A stretch of DNA of 64,000 nucleotides. Source: Megaleporinus macrocephalus (lineage: Eukaryota > Chordata > Actinopteri > Characiformes > Anostomidae). The notes below the pieces were generated by a model. That model searched no databases. It was not told the origin of the DNA and saw nothing but the letters and a program-made list of their open reading frames with translations. Every line of letters starts with the position of its first letter. Position 1 is the stretch's first letter. Of this stretch, positions 22,262-34,430 are shown piece by piece. The stretch covers positions 11,674,589 to 11,738,588 of the forward strand of contig CM038725.1 in the NCBI GenBank assembly GCA_021613375.1. The letters are read 5' to 3'. The position numbers and the translations under genes were made by a program.

Positions 22262-22735
22262 TAGAAATATAGAGGCTCTTTGTAGCTCTACAACTACAGA
22301 CTGCAGTCCATCTGTTTCTCTGCAAACTCTGTTATCCGTCCTTTACCCTGACACCTCAGTGTCACTGCTACACCAAGAGTAGTCTATCAACCTAAATGTT
22401 CAGGGAGTAGTGTCCTATGAGCAGTGTCCTGTGACCGCTGATGGACTAGAGGATGGCCAACACAGATTGAAGCAACAGATGAGCTATCATCTCTGACTTT
22501 ACCTCTACAAGGTGAACTAATAAGGGAGGAGTGTGTAAGAGTGGACAGTAATTGGACATACGTAGCACTGCTGTGTCTGCTCTGTGGTGATCCTGTGGTG
22601 GTTCTGACCACTGAAGAACAAAAAAGAGTAAAAATGGCTCACGGTATATACACCGAATCAGATGAACTGCAGTGTGTAATTGTTATATAATATGTGGAAC
22701 TAATACAATGGACAATAAGTGCAAAGTGAGTACTA
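22262..22735. mobile_element. Family B element, diverged copy
   Basis: Blocks in order: ACTGCAGTCCATCTGTTTCT, CCTCAGTGTCACTGCT, AGTGTCCTGTGACCGCTGAT, GAGCTATCATCTCTGACTTT, GAGTGGACAGTAATTGGAC, AGCACTGCTGTGTCTG, and GGTGATCCTGTGGTGGTTCT. The same order is seen at 39842-41125 and 49129-49600. Confidence 0.7.
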
Positions 22736-22928
22736 GAGAGCTCTGTGAGTGTATTTAGATGTCTAAATGCTAGATATGCATCTACAGCAGACTATCCAAT
22801 GAATATCCAACAAATTCTTAATACCTCCATTCATCATTTGGACATTTGTGTCCTATTTAAAACCCAAAGTTTGATTAAACTAACACATCAGCATCATTTA
22901 TAGTATTAAAAGCATTGGATCCCAACAT

Positions 22929-23292
22929 TCAATGATCAGGACCTCCACAGAACCACCGCAGAGCAGGTACTATTAGTGAGGTCGGTTATTCTCTGAACTG
23001 TAGTGACTCTGGCATGGTGGTGGTGTATTTGTGTGTGCTGGGCTGGTATGAGTCGATCAGACACAGCAGTGCTGCTGGAGTGTTTAAACAACTCAGTGTT
23101 ACTGCTAGACTAAGAACAGTCCACCAACCAGAAACATCCAACCAACAGGGTCTGGGGGCAGCATCCTGTGACCACTGATGAAGGACTAGAGGAACACAAA
23201 CTGTGCAGCAACAGAAGAGCTATCATCTCTGACTTGACATCCATGTGATGGACCAGCAAAGTAGGTGTGTCTAATAGAGTGGACAGTGAGTG

Positions 23293-23295
<3 letters not shown>
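22929..23295. mobile_element. Family B element, partial copy
   Basis: Contains ACCACCGCAGAGCAGGTACT, GATCAGACACAGCAGTGCTG, GCAGCATCCTGTGACCACTG-ATGAAGGACTAGAGGAACAC and TAATAGAGTGGACAGTGAGT-GGAC. It is cut at the right by an (AT)n array. Confidence 0.7.

Positions 23296-23368
<73 letters not shown>
23296..23368. repeat. (AT)n microsatellite between a family B and a family M element
   Basis: About 36 units. It replaces the end of the B copy and the end of the M copy. Confidence 0.98.
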
Positions 23369-23370
<2 letters not shown>

Positions 23371-23519
23371 CATTACATCCTTTCCAAGCTATTTTGGAAC
23401 ATTTCCATTGATCCATTCATTATGAGATTTTCACACAAAGTAAACAGCAGCTGTTCAAATGATATAGAATAATAAAAAAACAAAAAACAAAAATGGTGAT
23501 ACATGGTTTTCTGATATAT
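23369..23519 (-). mobile_element. Family M MITE, truncated, minus strand
   Basis: Reverse-strand blocks AATGGATCAATGGAAATGTT-CCAAAATAGCTTGGAAA and the A-rich left interior are present. The segment next to the (AT)n, normally the ATTGAAAGTAAAG block, is lost. Confidence 0.7.
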
Positions 23520-24305
23520 AAAGGCTTAGAACAAAATGTTTTGATGGAGCGTAAGGCTTGACTTTATCTAATCCATACAATCTTTTCTAGCAATGGATAA
23601 ACAAATTAAACAGAAGGAGAGTAAATACATGCCCTGTATTTAAGGTGTAAGCTGCACAGAACTGGATGGCCTGCACTCGCGAGCGAGAGTACAAACCCCA
23701 TTTTATATCTGTTAGAGTTGGAGGGATGACAGCAAGAGTCACAATTAAATCAACTTGACATTGCATTTGCTAACCTTTAGAGATAAGTAGGCCCCATTTG
23801 CAGCCGTGAAATGATGATGGATAGGCGGGCCTTTTTGTAAGTGAAGAGGCTCGAAAATGCGCCCATAGTGATGGAGTAACAGGGGTCCGGTTGTTACGAA
23901 CAGAAATTTGCTCTGACAGGCCGCAGTGACTAAGTAACATTGCATGCACAAAGGAGGGAAAATGCATCAGGGCTAATCTTTGAACACGATTAGTGCATAA
24001 TTTGGCTGTCCTGAAAAAAAAAAAAAGGAAGAGTGATTCACTATCTTAAGGAAGAATGTCTAGAGGCCCTCTGATTTTTATTCGTTCTTTTTTCTAAACT
24101 CAGAAGATAAGGTCTTTGTGAAACTACCCTGCTGGTAGTTCTGAAAAGATAATTCACTGACACCTTGTTAATAAAACTCTTATTAATTTTATTTATCGGA
24201 TGTACACTGTGTGCACTACATGCTGAAGTAGAACTTTTACTGCACTTGCTCGTCTACATATAAACAAACTGCTTACTCTACATTTTTACTAATGGGTTCA
24301 TTTCT
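23520..24305. other. Unrecognised DNA
   Basis: Contains a poly(A) at about 24015-24027. No repeat family or gene recognised. Confidence 0.4.
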
Positions 24306-24309
24306 CTAA

Positions 24310-24451
24310 CATCCATTCATCTATCCATTATCTTGTGATGGACTGGAGACCTGTCCATGATGTACCCTACCTACGCCCAATGAGGCTGGGATTGGCTCCA
24401 GTCCCCACGTGACACCGACAAGGGATACAGTGGAAGATGATGGATGGATGG
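24310..24451 (+). mobile_element. DANA-type SINE 3' fragment with inverted tail
   Basis: 24334-24451 has the 3' SINE blocks (TGATGGACTGGAGACCTGTC, GAGGCTGGGATTGGCTCCAG, GATGATGGATGGATGG). The 24 bases before it (CATCCATTCATCTATCCATT) are the reverse complement of a SINE tail, so two fragments sit head to head. Confidence 0.75.
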
Positions 24452-24639
24452 TTCTGACTCCTGCATTTCAGGGCACTGTTACATTGGTTTTTTTCCACTC
24501 TTGGTGTCTGAATCATAAAATTCCACAATATCTAGTACTAGCACTGGTTAAATGTACACCACACTGCAACACCAGCCAGTCTTCTTACGGCTCAGGAGAC
24601 AGACAATATACATTTCATTAAGTGCTGTATATATTTCAA

Positions 24640-25323
24640 CATCCTGGTACTCATATACAAAGCTCTTAACGCCCTCACTCCTTTATATCTGTCTGATCTT
24701 CTACCCTACAAACTCACTCCTGCTCTCAGGTCCTCCTCAGCTAAGCTACTCACTATTCCTTGTTCAGACCTCCACAGCTTTAGTGTAAGTTCTGCTGGGA
24801 AGACTCATTCCTTCACTACTCCTGACCAATAGCTGGTCTACGCCAGTCTTTAAATGATTCTACTTGTGCATTTTGACGTTTCCCTCCTTCCTCCCCACCA
24901 CCACCTGTTTGACCCTTCCAAAGAGGGTCGTCAAAGAGGTGGGCTCCACCCCTGCCGTTCCCATCCGGCAGGATAAACGAAGGTCTTGACACTCCAAGCC
25001 CTGGATGGGCCTACTCAGTGTATCCTTCACATTCTTTATTCATAGCCAATGCCTTTCCTACACTCCTGTCTCCTGAGTCTTTATGGCAGAACTGAATATT
25101 ATGGAACTGAAACTCAACATTTAAATTTAACCGTGAAGTATGTGTATGTGTGCTCTCATCTATAACATCCCCCAAAACTAAACTACCCTTACATCCAGGC
25201 CTTCTTTATATTGTCTTACGGTTTGTTTCTGCTGACTAATCTAATGTGAATTCCTTTTTATTCATGTGATTTCATAATTTCATATTTATGAGTATTTCTT
25301 GAAAAGCACTTTATAAGGATCAT

Positions 25324-25365
<42 letters not shown>
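24640..25365 (+). mobile_element. Non-LTR retrotransposon 3' end with ORF C-terminus
   Basis: From 24644 a frame reads LVLIYKALNALTPLYLSDLL and continues with a basic LRSSSAKLLTIP segment. Both are typical of the post-reverse-transcriptase C-terminus of fish CR1/L2/Rex1-like LINEs. The frame then decays. The 3' part ends in TTGAAAAGCACTTTATAAGG and an (ATT)n array (25325-25365). 5'-truncated and non-functional. Confidence 0.65.
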
Positions 25366-28300
25366 GACCAAGGTCATTAAAACTCTCAAGTTGCCCACCT
25401 GCTGCTCTTCACGCACAGCAGAAACGCTGACTGGTAACTGTAGATTACTGCAATCTTAGATCAAGGATTGAATGCCTGGCCTATTCCATTATTGTAGATT
25501 TGTCGTCGCCTCCTGCACTTTTCAAAACATTTTTCAAACGTCTGTTGTGATGCATAACACGCCACTGTGTAGCGTTATCTTTACTGCTATTCATTCCAGA
25601 ACATAGATCCACCCTATATAGCACAACTTCTTACTAATGATGGGGAATAGGGTCCCTTCTGGTCGCAGCTTAAAAAAATACAGAACAAGTGAAGTTTTAT
25701 CAGTGAGTTATTCACATCTTCAGATATACTCAGCTAGAGGAAACTTGTTTTACACTCTCTGTTTGTTGCCAGTGTTCACTGGCAACCAATCGCTGGAACG
25801 CACCTGCTCTCTGTGGTTAGTATAGCAACAACCATGCTGACTTTTTAGCAAATGTCAGTGGGAGCTCTATCTAAAGGAAGGAAATAGCTGGATATACACT
25901 GGATATAAGTACATTGCTGTTAACACTGCAATGGCAGCTGTGTTAAGGAATGTATTAGGTTGATTGCAAATGACTTCATAGCTATATTATGAACCGCAGA
26001 AAAGGATGTTCTGCGTAGGGAGCTCCATCTCATGCCAGTTACAATTGGCTCAAAATAAGTTTTGAGAAACCACAAGGAGCTTTGATTGAGTACCAAAACT
26101 TGTTGTGCGTGAGGGAGAAAATGCAAGAAATTGATAGACAGCAAAAATGACTTGCAGGTCTTCGTCTGAGGTCAGGATGAGGCTGACGGCAGTTTACTGT
26201 TTGTTGTTTTATTGTGTAAGTTATTTAAAATCTACTGCTAGTGCACAGTCACAGCACCCACAGACTAACTGTTCACAATACAGCACTCACTCTTACCAAC
26301 AGCACAAGGGTGAAGTCAGCACCTATTATTATTCTCCTTACACCCTAAATGGTGCCTCAGGAACCAGAATGTAGGCTGCCTGCCCCACTATTTAAGGTGG
26401 AGCAGGAAAACTGGTGAATAAAAAGCTGACCTGGTGCGGTCAGTAGAAGTGGTGTACAATTGTATGGTGTACAGTTGATCTGTGGGTGAACACTGGTGAT
26501 GGATTTAAAATCTTACGTTACAGCAGTAGCGAACCGTGACCCCCAACCCACCACCTCTCCTAATAAACTGCAAGTCAAGAAACAAAAAATGAGACGACAG
26601 AATTGCAACAAACAATAACATCTGTACAACATAGACAACTTTTTAAGCAAAACAAGGTTCCTCCTTATAAATAACCGATTATAAACACACTCAAACTGTC
26701 AAACTATCATACAGTTAAGCCCACCCACTTAGAGGGAAGATATGATTGGTCAATTTTACTGTCATTTGAAATTCTGCTGAACTATAACTGCCTGGCTATG
26801 AACAGCGGGACCACCAATTACCAACATTCTGCGGAGTCATCACAGTCCTTATAGGGGGAGACACAGACTCACAGGCTTCCACTTAACCCCTCACACTCCA
26901 AGACAGATTGAATAGACACGGTTGAATCATTTATTTGTCTATATATTTTTATAATTGTTCAGATGTTGATTGTCAAACTGTAAGTAGATAAAATAAAATT
27001 ATATATGTGTGTGTGTGTGTTAAGAATATTTTAGGCCCTCCGAGAGGGCGTAGAGGGACATGACAGTTCCCCACTGTGTAAAGTAAACAACTGTAACGTA
27101 ATGCTGAGAGGCAGCGGAGTGTTTGTTACTGGTTAATCCACAGGACAGTAAAAAAGGCCAAAAGACAAATGACAGTCATTGTGGAGCTCCTTGGTACCGA
27201 TGTCAACCTAAGCACTACCAAACAAGATGTATGTCTCAATACTTTTGTATGTTTTTGTTTGTTTGCTTGGTAGTTCTTTTATATGCTGACTTGATAGCAG
27301 CTAATCTGAATCATCAGGATCATATGTTGTGATTTTCTGTTTGCATCTTTTTCTTGTAATACCATCTAAACCAGTCCATTACGTGTTTGCCTCCATATCA
27401 TTCATGCTCTGTATCGTTTACTGCCCTCCATCTGGATTTTGAACTTTGTCAGAATGACGTGAGCGAAAACAACTTCTTCTGGCTTTCGCACAGTAAAACT
27501 TATGCAACTAGTTGTATTGCCCACACTTGAGTTGCCTACGACATCATTGCCGCCATGCAACCTACAGCAATTCAAAAGCAATCAAAGTTTGTTTGACACA
27601 TTTGATTGCATCAGTAGTTAACATAACAGCAGACTAACAAAGAGCAATAAACGGAGGCACAAGCAGCTGTTTAAACAGCTGTTGCTGTTAGCTGGCTATT
27701 CATGGAAACTGATTTATTGTTAAGGCTCTGAAAATTGACAAAATGAAAAACTGCCTCGACAGATCTCCTTTTCGACCACCCAGACAAATCAGTGGTTTGA
27801 AAGCATGTCATTCAGTGTGATCACCTGATCTGTACACACACTTCTTCTTGGCTTTTTGATGAAACTTGTTGCAACCTGCAACTTTTGCAGCTGACTTTCT
27901 AGTAGGACGGTTTGTAATGCGCAACTCAAGCAGGATTTACTTTCAGGTAGGTTTCCAGCAACTACAGTTTCTTGAAAGTTTCATCATGAAACCACCAGCC
28001 TAAGAAAAAAAAAGAAAAAAGAAACTCATCTCTGGAACTCTGGAACTACTTGGCATAAAAGTTACACGTTAAACATCTTGAAATTTGTAATATCGTCTGC
28101 TTCACCTCCTACAGCTTCAGAAGCAGTTTGCTGGCACAGCTGATGACTGACTTAAGTGTGAAACATCCTGTTCCTCGAGAGTCTCCGCGCCTGATGTACT
28201 CAAGCGTCTGCGCCAGTTTCAGACGTAAATCGAACACAATCTGCCCACATGCTATGCACGCAACTGTCGCATGAGCCCAAACACACATATATCAGTCTTA

Positions 28301-28530
28301 AAGGTACAGTACCAAAAGAAATGCACAGAGATTGGAAAATGGTTGTGTACATATACATTATTGCTGTTTATGCATATGGCAGATCTCAATGAGAGAGGAA
28401 TAAAATAAAAGAGAAATCAAGGGTAAGATATAGGAGAAATTATATAAGCTTATTCAGCTTATAACAGTTTATCTCCAATCTTTCATTTTATTGCTTTTTT
28501 GAATAAGAAACGATAGAAAAAAGACATTCA
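25366..28530. other. Long stretch without recognised gene or repeat
   Basis: Composition is ordinary. The only simple repeat is a short (TG)n at about 27005-27020. Segments around 27440-28270 are more GC-balanced and contain an inverted pair ACTTGAGTTGC / GCAACTCAAGC (27526 and 27920), so an unrecognised DNA element is possible there. Confidence 0.35.
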
Positions 28531-28537
28531 AAATTAT

Positions 28538-28563
28538 TTATTATTATTATTATTATTATTATT
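28538..28563. repeat. (TTA)n microsatellite
   Basis: About 9 units, directly before a SINE head. Confidence 0.95.
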
Positions 28564-28838
28564 GGTGGCACAGTGGTATAGTGCCCTTGCCTTACAGCAA
28601 GACGATCCAGTTGGATTCCTGGTCCGGGCTGTTCTGTGTGGAGTGTGCATGTTCTCCCCGTGCTTAAGTGGGCTTCCTTCTAATATGCCCATAGGTGTGC
28701 ATGTGTGTGAGTGTGTGTTGACCATGCGATGGACTGGCGACCTGTCCTGGTGTACCCTGCCCCAGCCCCGCCGTGACCCCGACTAGTGGGATAAAGCAGA
28801 AGACAATGAATGAATGGATGCATGGATAGATAGATAGA
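28564..28838 (+). mobile_element. DANA-type SINE
   Basis: Head GGTGGCACAGTGGTATAGTG, box-B-like AGTTGGATTCCTGGTCC, body GTGCATGTTCTCCCCGTGCT, a short middle deletion after TGGGCTTCCTTC, the 3' block GTGACCCCGACTAGTGGGAT-AAAGCAGAAG, and a (GAAT)n/(GATA)n tail. Confidence 0.88.
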
Positions 28839-29098
<260 letters not shown>

Positions 29099-29104
<6 letters not shown>

Positions 29105-29128
29105 TACTGTATATATACAGTATATCAT
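29099..29128. repeat. Perfect 30-bp palindrome
   Basis: ATGATATACTGTATA followed by its exact reverse complement. It overlaps the right end of the M fragment. Confidence 0.95.
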
Positions 29129-29292
29129 TTAAAACCCTTTATTTTAGAGTATTTTCACCAGGAATAACATTACATTTATCATTAGAACATACATAAATAA
29201 GTATAAGCTCGGAAAGGATTAAATAAACACACTGTCATATGTAAAAGCACTACTTACTACATTAATACTATTTACTACTATTTTAAAAATTG

Positions 29293-29298
<6 letters not shown>

Positions 29299-29367
<69 letters not shown>
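29299..29367. repeat. (AT)n microsatellite
   Basis: About 34 units following TTTTTT. Confidence 0.98.
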
Positions 29368-29369
<2 letters not shown>

Positions 29370-29371
<2 letters not shown>

Positions 29372-30777
29372 CGGTGTGGTGCGTGTGTCTTTGTTGCTTC
29401 ATTGATTGAAATGTTTGTTGTTATTTGTTTTGAGGAATCTGATGATCCGTTTTCATTCCAATTCGCTTAGATGGCATTTTTTTGCTCTGTCTGTAAAGCT
29501 CTGCGGTGACCTTTTCAACTTTTGAGCACTTACATGGGAAAATGCCATTCCTCTGAGCACACGATGAAAGCATTACCTCGGAGAATGACCCTCTTCCCCT
29601 CACTGCAGCAGGAAAAAAAGGAAAGAAAAGGAAAACATTTTAGGTCGCAGGGAAAATGGCCACTCCGCTGTGAGAATATGTGCAAAAGTAAACAGTGGAA
29701 TGTTTTGGCCGGCCCTGCTGGGGCTTCACTGTGTAGGTCGGCCTTTGCAAAGTGACCGGACAGAACGGTCGGTGTTACTTTGTTTATGGATGTATTGGTG
29801 GATTTGTGAGGCAAGTCTTCCGTCTTCAGTCAGACGCTTCGGTTAGAAAACTATCAGTTACATCATTCAAATGGCAGTGACTGATTTCCAGTTGAATTTT
29901 CTGTAAACACTGGATCCTGGACAGTCTTGCATTGATCTATAATCAATAGTAGGTCATGTTTGTTGGAGAGAACACGCCATATACCCCCTCCCATATGTCT
30001 AAGTTTTGATTGATGAAATATTTATGACATTGTAAAGAAGTATTTTGGGGGTTCATTAGATTCCCTGATAATGATCTAATGCTGTCATCCCAACATTGTG
30101 ACTGCAATCATGACCGGGCTAAATTAAAGCTAAGCCTAGTACTTAGTAAAGCTAAGACTAGACTTAATCTTTATCTGAAAAAACAACCATATTTATCCAT
30201 GTAAATCTACCATTAATAGCATATTCTTACTACGTTGCGTGGGACATGGATTTGATGTTTGCACATCCTTGTAGGCAACTTTTGGCTATCAGTGACTTTC
30301 AGATGATATTGAATCAATGTGAGTCAGAGTGTTCTTAAAAATCAGTTGGGTGTTGTTTTTATGTATTTATATTTATTCTATCTATATCTATAATAGATTA
30401 TTACTACAGTAGCAAGTAAGATGTGCCACGTGTACATCACTAGTTGTTGCATTAGGCCAGTATGAGATAATCTAGAAAAAAAATTATAATCAACTGTCAT
30501 TCTAATTCTATTTCTATCATTACTGTTATATATGCTAGTAAGAAACTAGTGTATGTTGTTATGAATTAGCAAACACACATGATATCTATGCAAGTGCTCA
30601 GAACAATATCACACTAAGTCACACTAAATGGAAATAAATGAAGATTAATTAGCCTACAGTAATGCCATTTCTTGGATAACAATAAAATGCAAGTTTAGTT
30701 AGAACTTATGATACAGTACTGTTACTGTACAGTATTCTTATAGCAAACAGACAATTTAAATATTTATATGTTAAATC
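29370..30777. other. Unrecognised DNA
   Basis: 29400-29900 is more balanced in composition than the AT-rich 29930-30777. No gene or family recognised. Confidence 0.4.
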
Positions 30778-31095
30778 TCCATCCATCCATCCATTGGGGT
30801 CACGGACAGGCTGGAGCCAATCCCAGCATCATCAGGCGAAAGCGGGGTACACCATGGACAGTTTACCAGTCCATCGCATGGCTAACATTCACTCATGCAC
30901 TCACACCTACAGGTAAATTAGGGTGAGTGATCAACCTAACATGCATGTGTTTGGACTGTGGGAGGAAACCGGAGAAAACCCACTCAAGCACGGGGAGAAC
31001 ATGTACACTCCACACAGAACGGCCCGGACTGGTAATCAAACCCAGATCGTCTTGCTGTAAGGCGACAGTGCTAATCACTACACCACCGTGCCGCC
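30778..31095 (-). mobile_element. DANA-type SINE, full-length, minus strand
   Basis: The best complete copy. The minus-strand head GGCGGCACGGTGGTGTAGTG, box-A-like TAGTGATTAGCACTGTC, body (CATGTTCTCCCCGTGCTTGA, ACACATGCATGTTAGGTTGA), 3' block GATGCTGGGATTGGCTCCAG and (TGGA)n tail are all present in order. Confidence 0.92.
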
Positions 31096-32537
31096 ATGCT
31101 AAATTTCATGTTGTTAAAAAATAATACATTAGTACTTGTAACTGTAACAAGCTGATAATAAAACTTTGTACTAACCTAAAGATTTCATGTAATAATTTTA
31201 TGTGTTAATAAATAATAAGCTCATAAAATAGAAAAAAACTCAAATTGCATTGTAGGTTTTGATAATATTACAGTTATAACCACAAATAATATACAGTAGT
31301 TCTGCTGAAACTCTACAGTATTAATGCTGATTCTACATTATTTCTTTAATTGTCAGCCAGAGTTACAGCTTATAATAACAGTAACTATACAGTATTGAAG
31401 TTGTGAAATGCAAAGTTACTTCCTTCTATTTCATCTCAGTTCTTAGTTTCTTCATCTCCTCTCAGGTAATAATACCAGTCCTTCAAAATAATATGGCTAA
31501 CTGCACTGAAATGATTCCTGCATCTTTATTATGAAAGACACTTTATTATAATCACTTGTGGTTGTTCTATTACTTTTCCAAGTAGGCCCACACACTGAGA
31601 AGTGTCGTTCCAGATAGTTTAATATACTGAGATTACACAGAAACAGGGCTGGAAAGTCTTAGATTTGACAAGCGTCTCCAAAATTAGTTTAGCGATGAAA
31701 GAAATTCACAGCCACACCACATATATCTTCATGCCATATGTTTATCTTTGTTTATTTGAATATATTTTACCTTTAAGAGCTAGAAAATTTGCATTCTCTT
31801 AATTCATTTTCAGGTTGGTACAACCTGTTAACACTGCTTTATATGGCTTGTATTGCTTTTACAATTACTAACATATTATGAAGTATTAACCTAAACATTA
31901 GCATGTAATGCTTTAGAAATTACAGCTTGTTACCACTGTAGTAGTATAATATACACTTACCCACTCAAGACCAATCTGTAGGTAGTACTAATCTTTACTT
32001 AGTTTAATTTGTTTAACTTCAATCCTTTAATAGCTCTGCTATGATTCTGCTCATTTCGCTTAGTATTGCAAAAAAACAAGCCAACAGTATGTTAGACTGT
32101 CTACTGCTACAATGCAATACCAATAAAAGCATCCACTGAGCCATAGTAATGAAATCACGTGACTGGAACTTTGGGATACAATGGCAACAATAATTGGTGT
32201 GCCTTGTTGTCCAATCAAGTCAGTGTTTGAAGTTCACTTTTTTAGTTTTTTGTTAAAGATACAAGGATAATTTTGCTAAATGGGTTAAATGCGGAGGTCA
32301 AATTCCACTATGTACAAACATATGTGGCTAATTCTAGTTCTAGATTTTAAAAAATAAGCGAACCAATACCTAGAAATTAGCAGTATATGTGCTTAATTCA
32401 CATGATGTTCAAATCATCTCAGTGCTTGGATTTACAGTTTCTGAAACTGTATAACAGACTGTATAACTGGACAAAAGTACAGACAAAATTCAACCATCCA
32501 GATGTATTCGTAATATAGTGCCATATAGTGGCTATTT
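31096..32537. other. AT-rich unrecognised DNA
   Basis: No gene, exon or clear repeat family. Confidence 0.4.
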
Positions 32538-32725
32538 ATATTTACAGCATTTGGTAGAAACTCCTATCCAGAGAGACTTAGAAGTTTAGGCATCATTTTA
32601 GGCAATTAGTAGTCTTACCCTAGGACTCTTATTGGGACTCTTATTGGTATAATGTGGTGTTTATAGAAATTGAGCCGCAGCCTACTGCATGAAGGGCAGC
32701 ACTGTTACTCACACCATGCTAACTG
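32538..32725 (-). mobile_element. tRNA-derived SINE (second type), minus strand
   Basis: TTTACAGCATTTGGTAGAAA-CTCCTATCCAGAGAGACTTA is the reversed tail. ATGAAGGGCAGCACTGTTAC-TCACACCATGCTAAC is the reversed head, matching the head of the copy at 20015-20190. The middle is rearranged. Confidence 0.65.
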
Positions 32726-33770
32726 CTGGGTTTTCCAATTGCTGGGTATTCCAATATGTACTAGCCAAAAAGCACCAGTGCAAACCCAAAGAAGAAAATT
32801 GACTTGTCTGATTGACTTCATTTAACATGTGATTTTTGTCCACCAAACTATAGCCTTATCGTGGCTAATCCTAAGATATATTCATATCTATATCTAATAA
32901 CCATTCATAATAGCGTGGCTAATTATTATCGCAGGTATAGAAGGACAAATTTAACCTCAAAGCTCTAATTACAATTCCATAATGCAACTGTACTCCGCAT
33001 GGCCAAACTTCATGGAGCCTTGTTGGATCTCTCCTCAGAGCTAGCAAGTGACTGTGTGTTATTAGCAAAGAGTAAATTGAGATGTAGGTATTATCTGCTG
33101 TGCATCTGTCCCTGGGGGACCTGGGCTCTCAAAGAAGTACATGTCAAACCCTACAGGCAAACAATAAAGAGCCTGTCCTGAACCTGCAGGGGACAGGGAG
33201 CGGGAGAATCACCCATGTCATTTCAGTGTCCGCCCCAGAGGGGCTCCATCAAGCCCCACCTGACAGTAGCGGCAGGGGAGGAGGTGCCGAATAGCAAGCT
33301 CTCGCGCCCGCTAGCATGTGGGCCTGGTATCCCGAGGAGCTCTGGAACCATAATCATCATCATCATCGCGCTGAAGATGTGTAATCAGCGACTCAGGATG
33401 ACAAACGTAGCCCCTTCGCGTGGCTTATTTGGCTCCGGTCGTGGTGCAGAAAGAAGGATCTTTTGGGGCGAGTTAGGGAGGGAGCCGAGCCGCACAAAGA
33501 GAAGCTCATGAAAAGCCTTTCTTTCGGGTCAGTGGTGTGACTTCCATGTCTTTGTGGCTCCTGTATGTCAACTACAGATTTAATCAGGCTTGAAATTTTT
33601 AACTGGACCCAAATGTAGCTCAACAACATGCTGCCCGAGCCAACCCTCAGCTCCAAGCTATGAGTTCTAATCCGACAATAGCCCAACAAACTTGAAACCG
33701 CCCTGACCACCAAGAACCAGAGATGGAATGAAGCTCTGCATAGCTAATAATGGTGCCTGCTAAGTTACTT
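32726..33770. other. Unrecognised DNA, GC-rich at 33180-33540
   Basis: 33180-33540 stands out as GC-rich and repeat-free, and contains a short (ATC)n at 33350-33366. Open frames there show no known domain. It is a possible conserved non-coding element. Confidence 0.35.
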
Positions 33771-33775
33771 GATTT

Positions 33776-34430
33776 ATTAAGTAAGCAATAACTAGGGTAA
33801 ATCAATCATAATCTTTTCCACATTTTAGATATGCATTTTAATATGCCTTCTCAAGCCAATAACTACTAATTAACTGGACTTTTTATTTCTTGTTATTACT
33901 ACTTAGTAACTATAGGACTCCAGCAGCCAGTAATAAACATATCAAGCCAATAACTACTAATAAACTGGACTTTTATTATTCGTTATTACTACTTAGTAAC
34001 TATAGGACTCCAGCAGCCAGTAATAAACATATCAAGCCAATAACTACTAATTAACTGGACTTTTATTACTCGTTATTACTACTTAGTAACTATAAGACTC
34101 CAGCAGCCAGTAACAAACATATCAAGCCAGTAACTACTAATAAACTGGACTTTTATTACTCGTTATTACTACTTAGTAACTATAGGACTCCAGCATCCAG
34201 TAATAAACATATCAAGCCAATAACTACTAATTAACTGGACTTTTATTACTCATTATTTCTACTTAGTAACTATAAGGTGAAGGATTCCAGCAGCCAGTAA
34301 TGAATATTTCAAGCCAATAACTACAAATTAACTGTCTGCCTATTACTAATTTTTTAAGCAATAACTACCATAAATCAGGCAATTTTTTTTATTTTTGTAT
34401 TAAACATTATAATCTTGTCCACCAATTTGA
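33776..34430. repeat. ~90-bp tandem repeat, five-plus copies, with related flanks
   Basis: The marker TCAAGCCAATAACTACTAAT recurs (with small changes) at 33851, 33942, 34032, 34122, 34212 and 34309, giving periods of 91, 90, 90, 90 and 97. Each unit also has GACTCCAGCAGCCAGTAA. The flanks at 33776-33830 and about 34353-34430 resemble each other (AAGCAATAACTA...AAATCA, then ATAATCTT-TCCAC). Confidence 0.9.
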
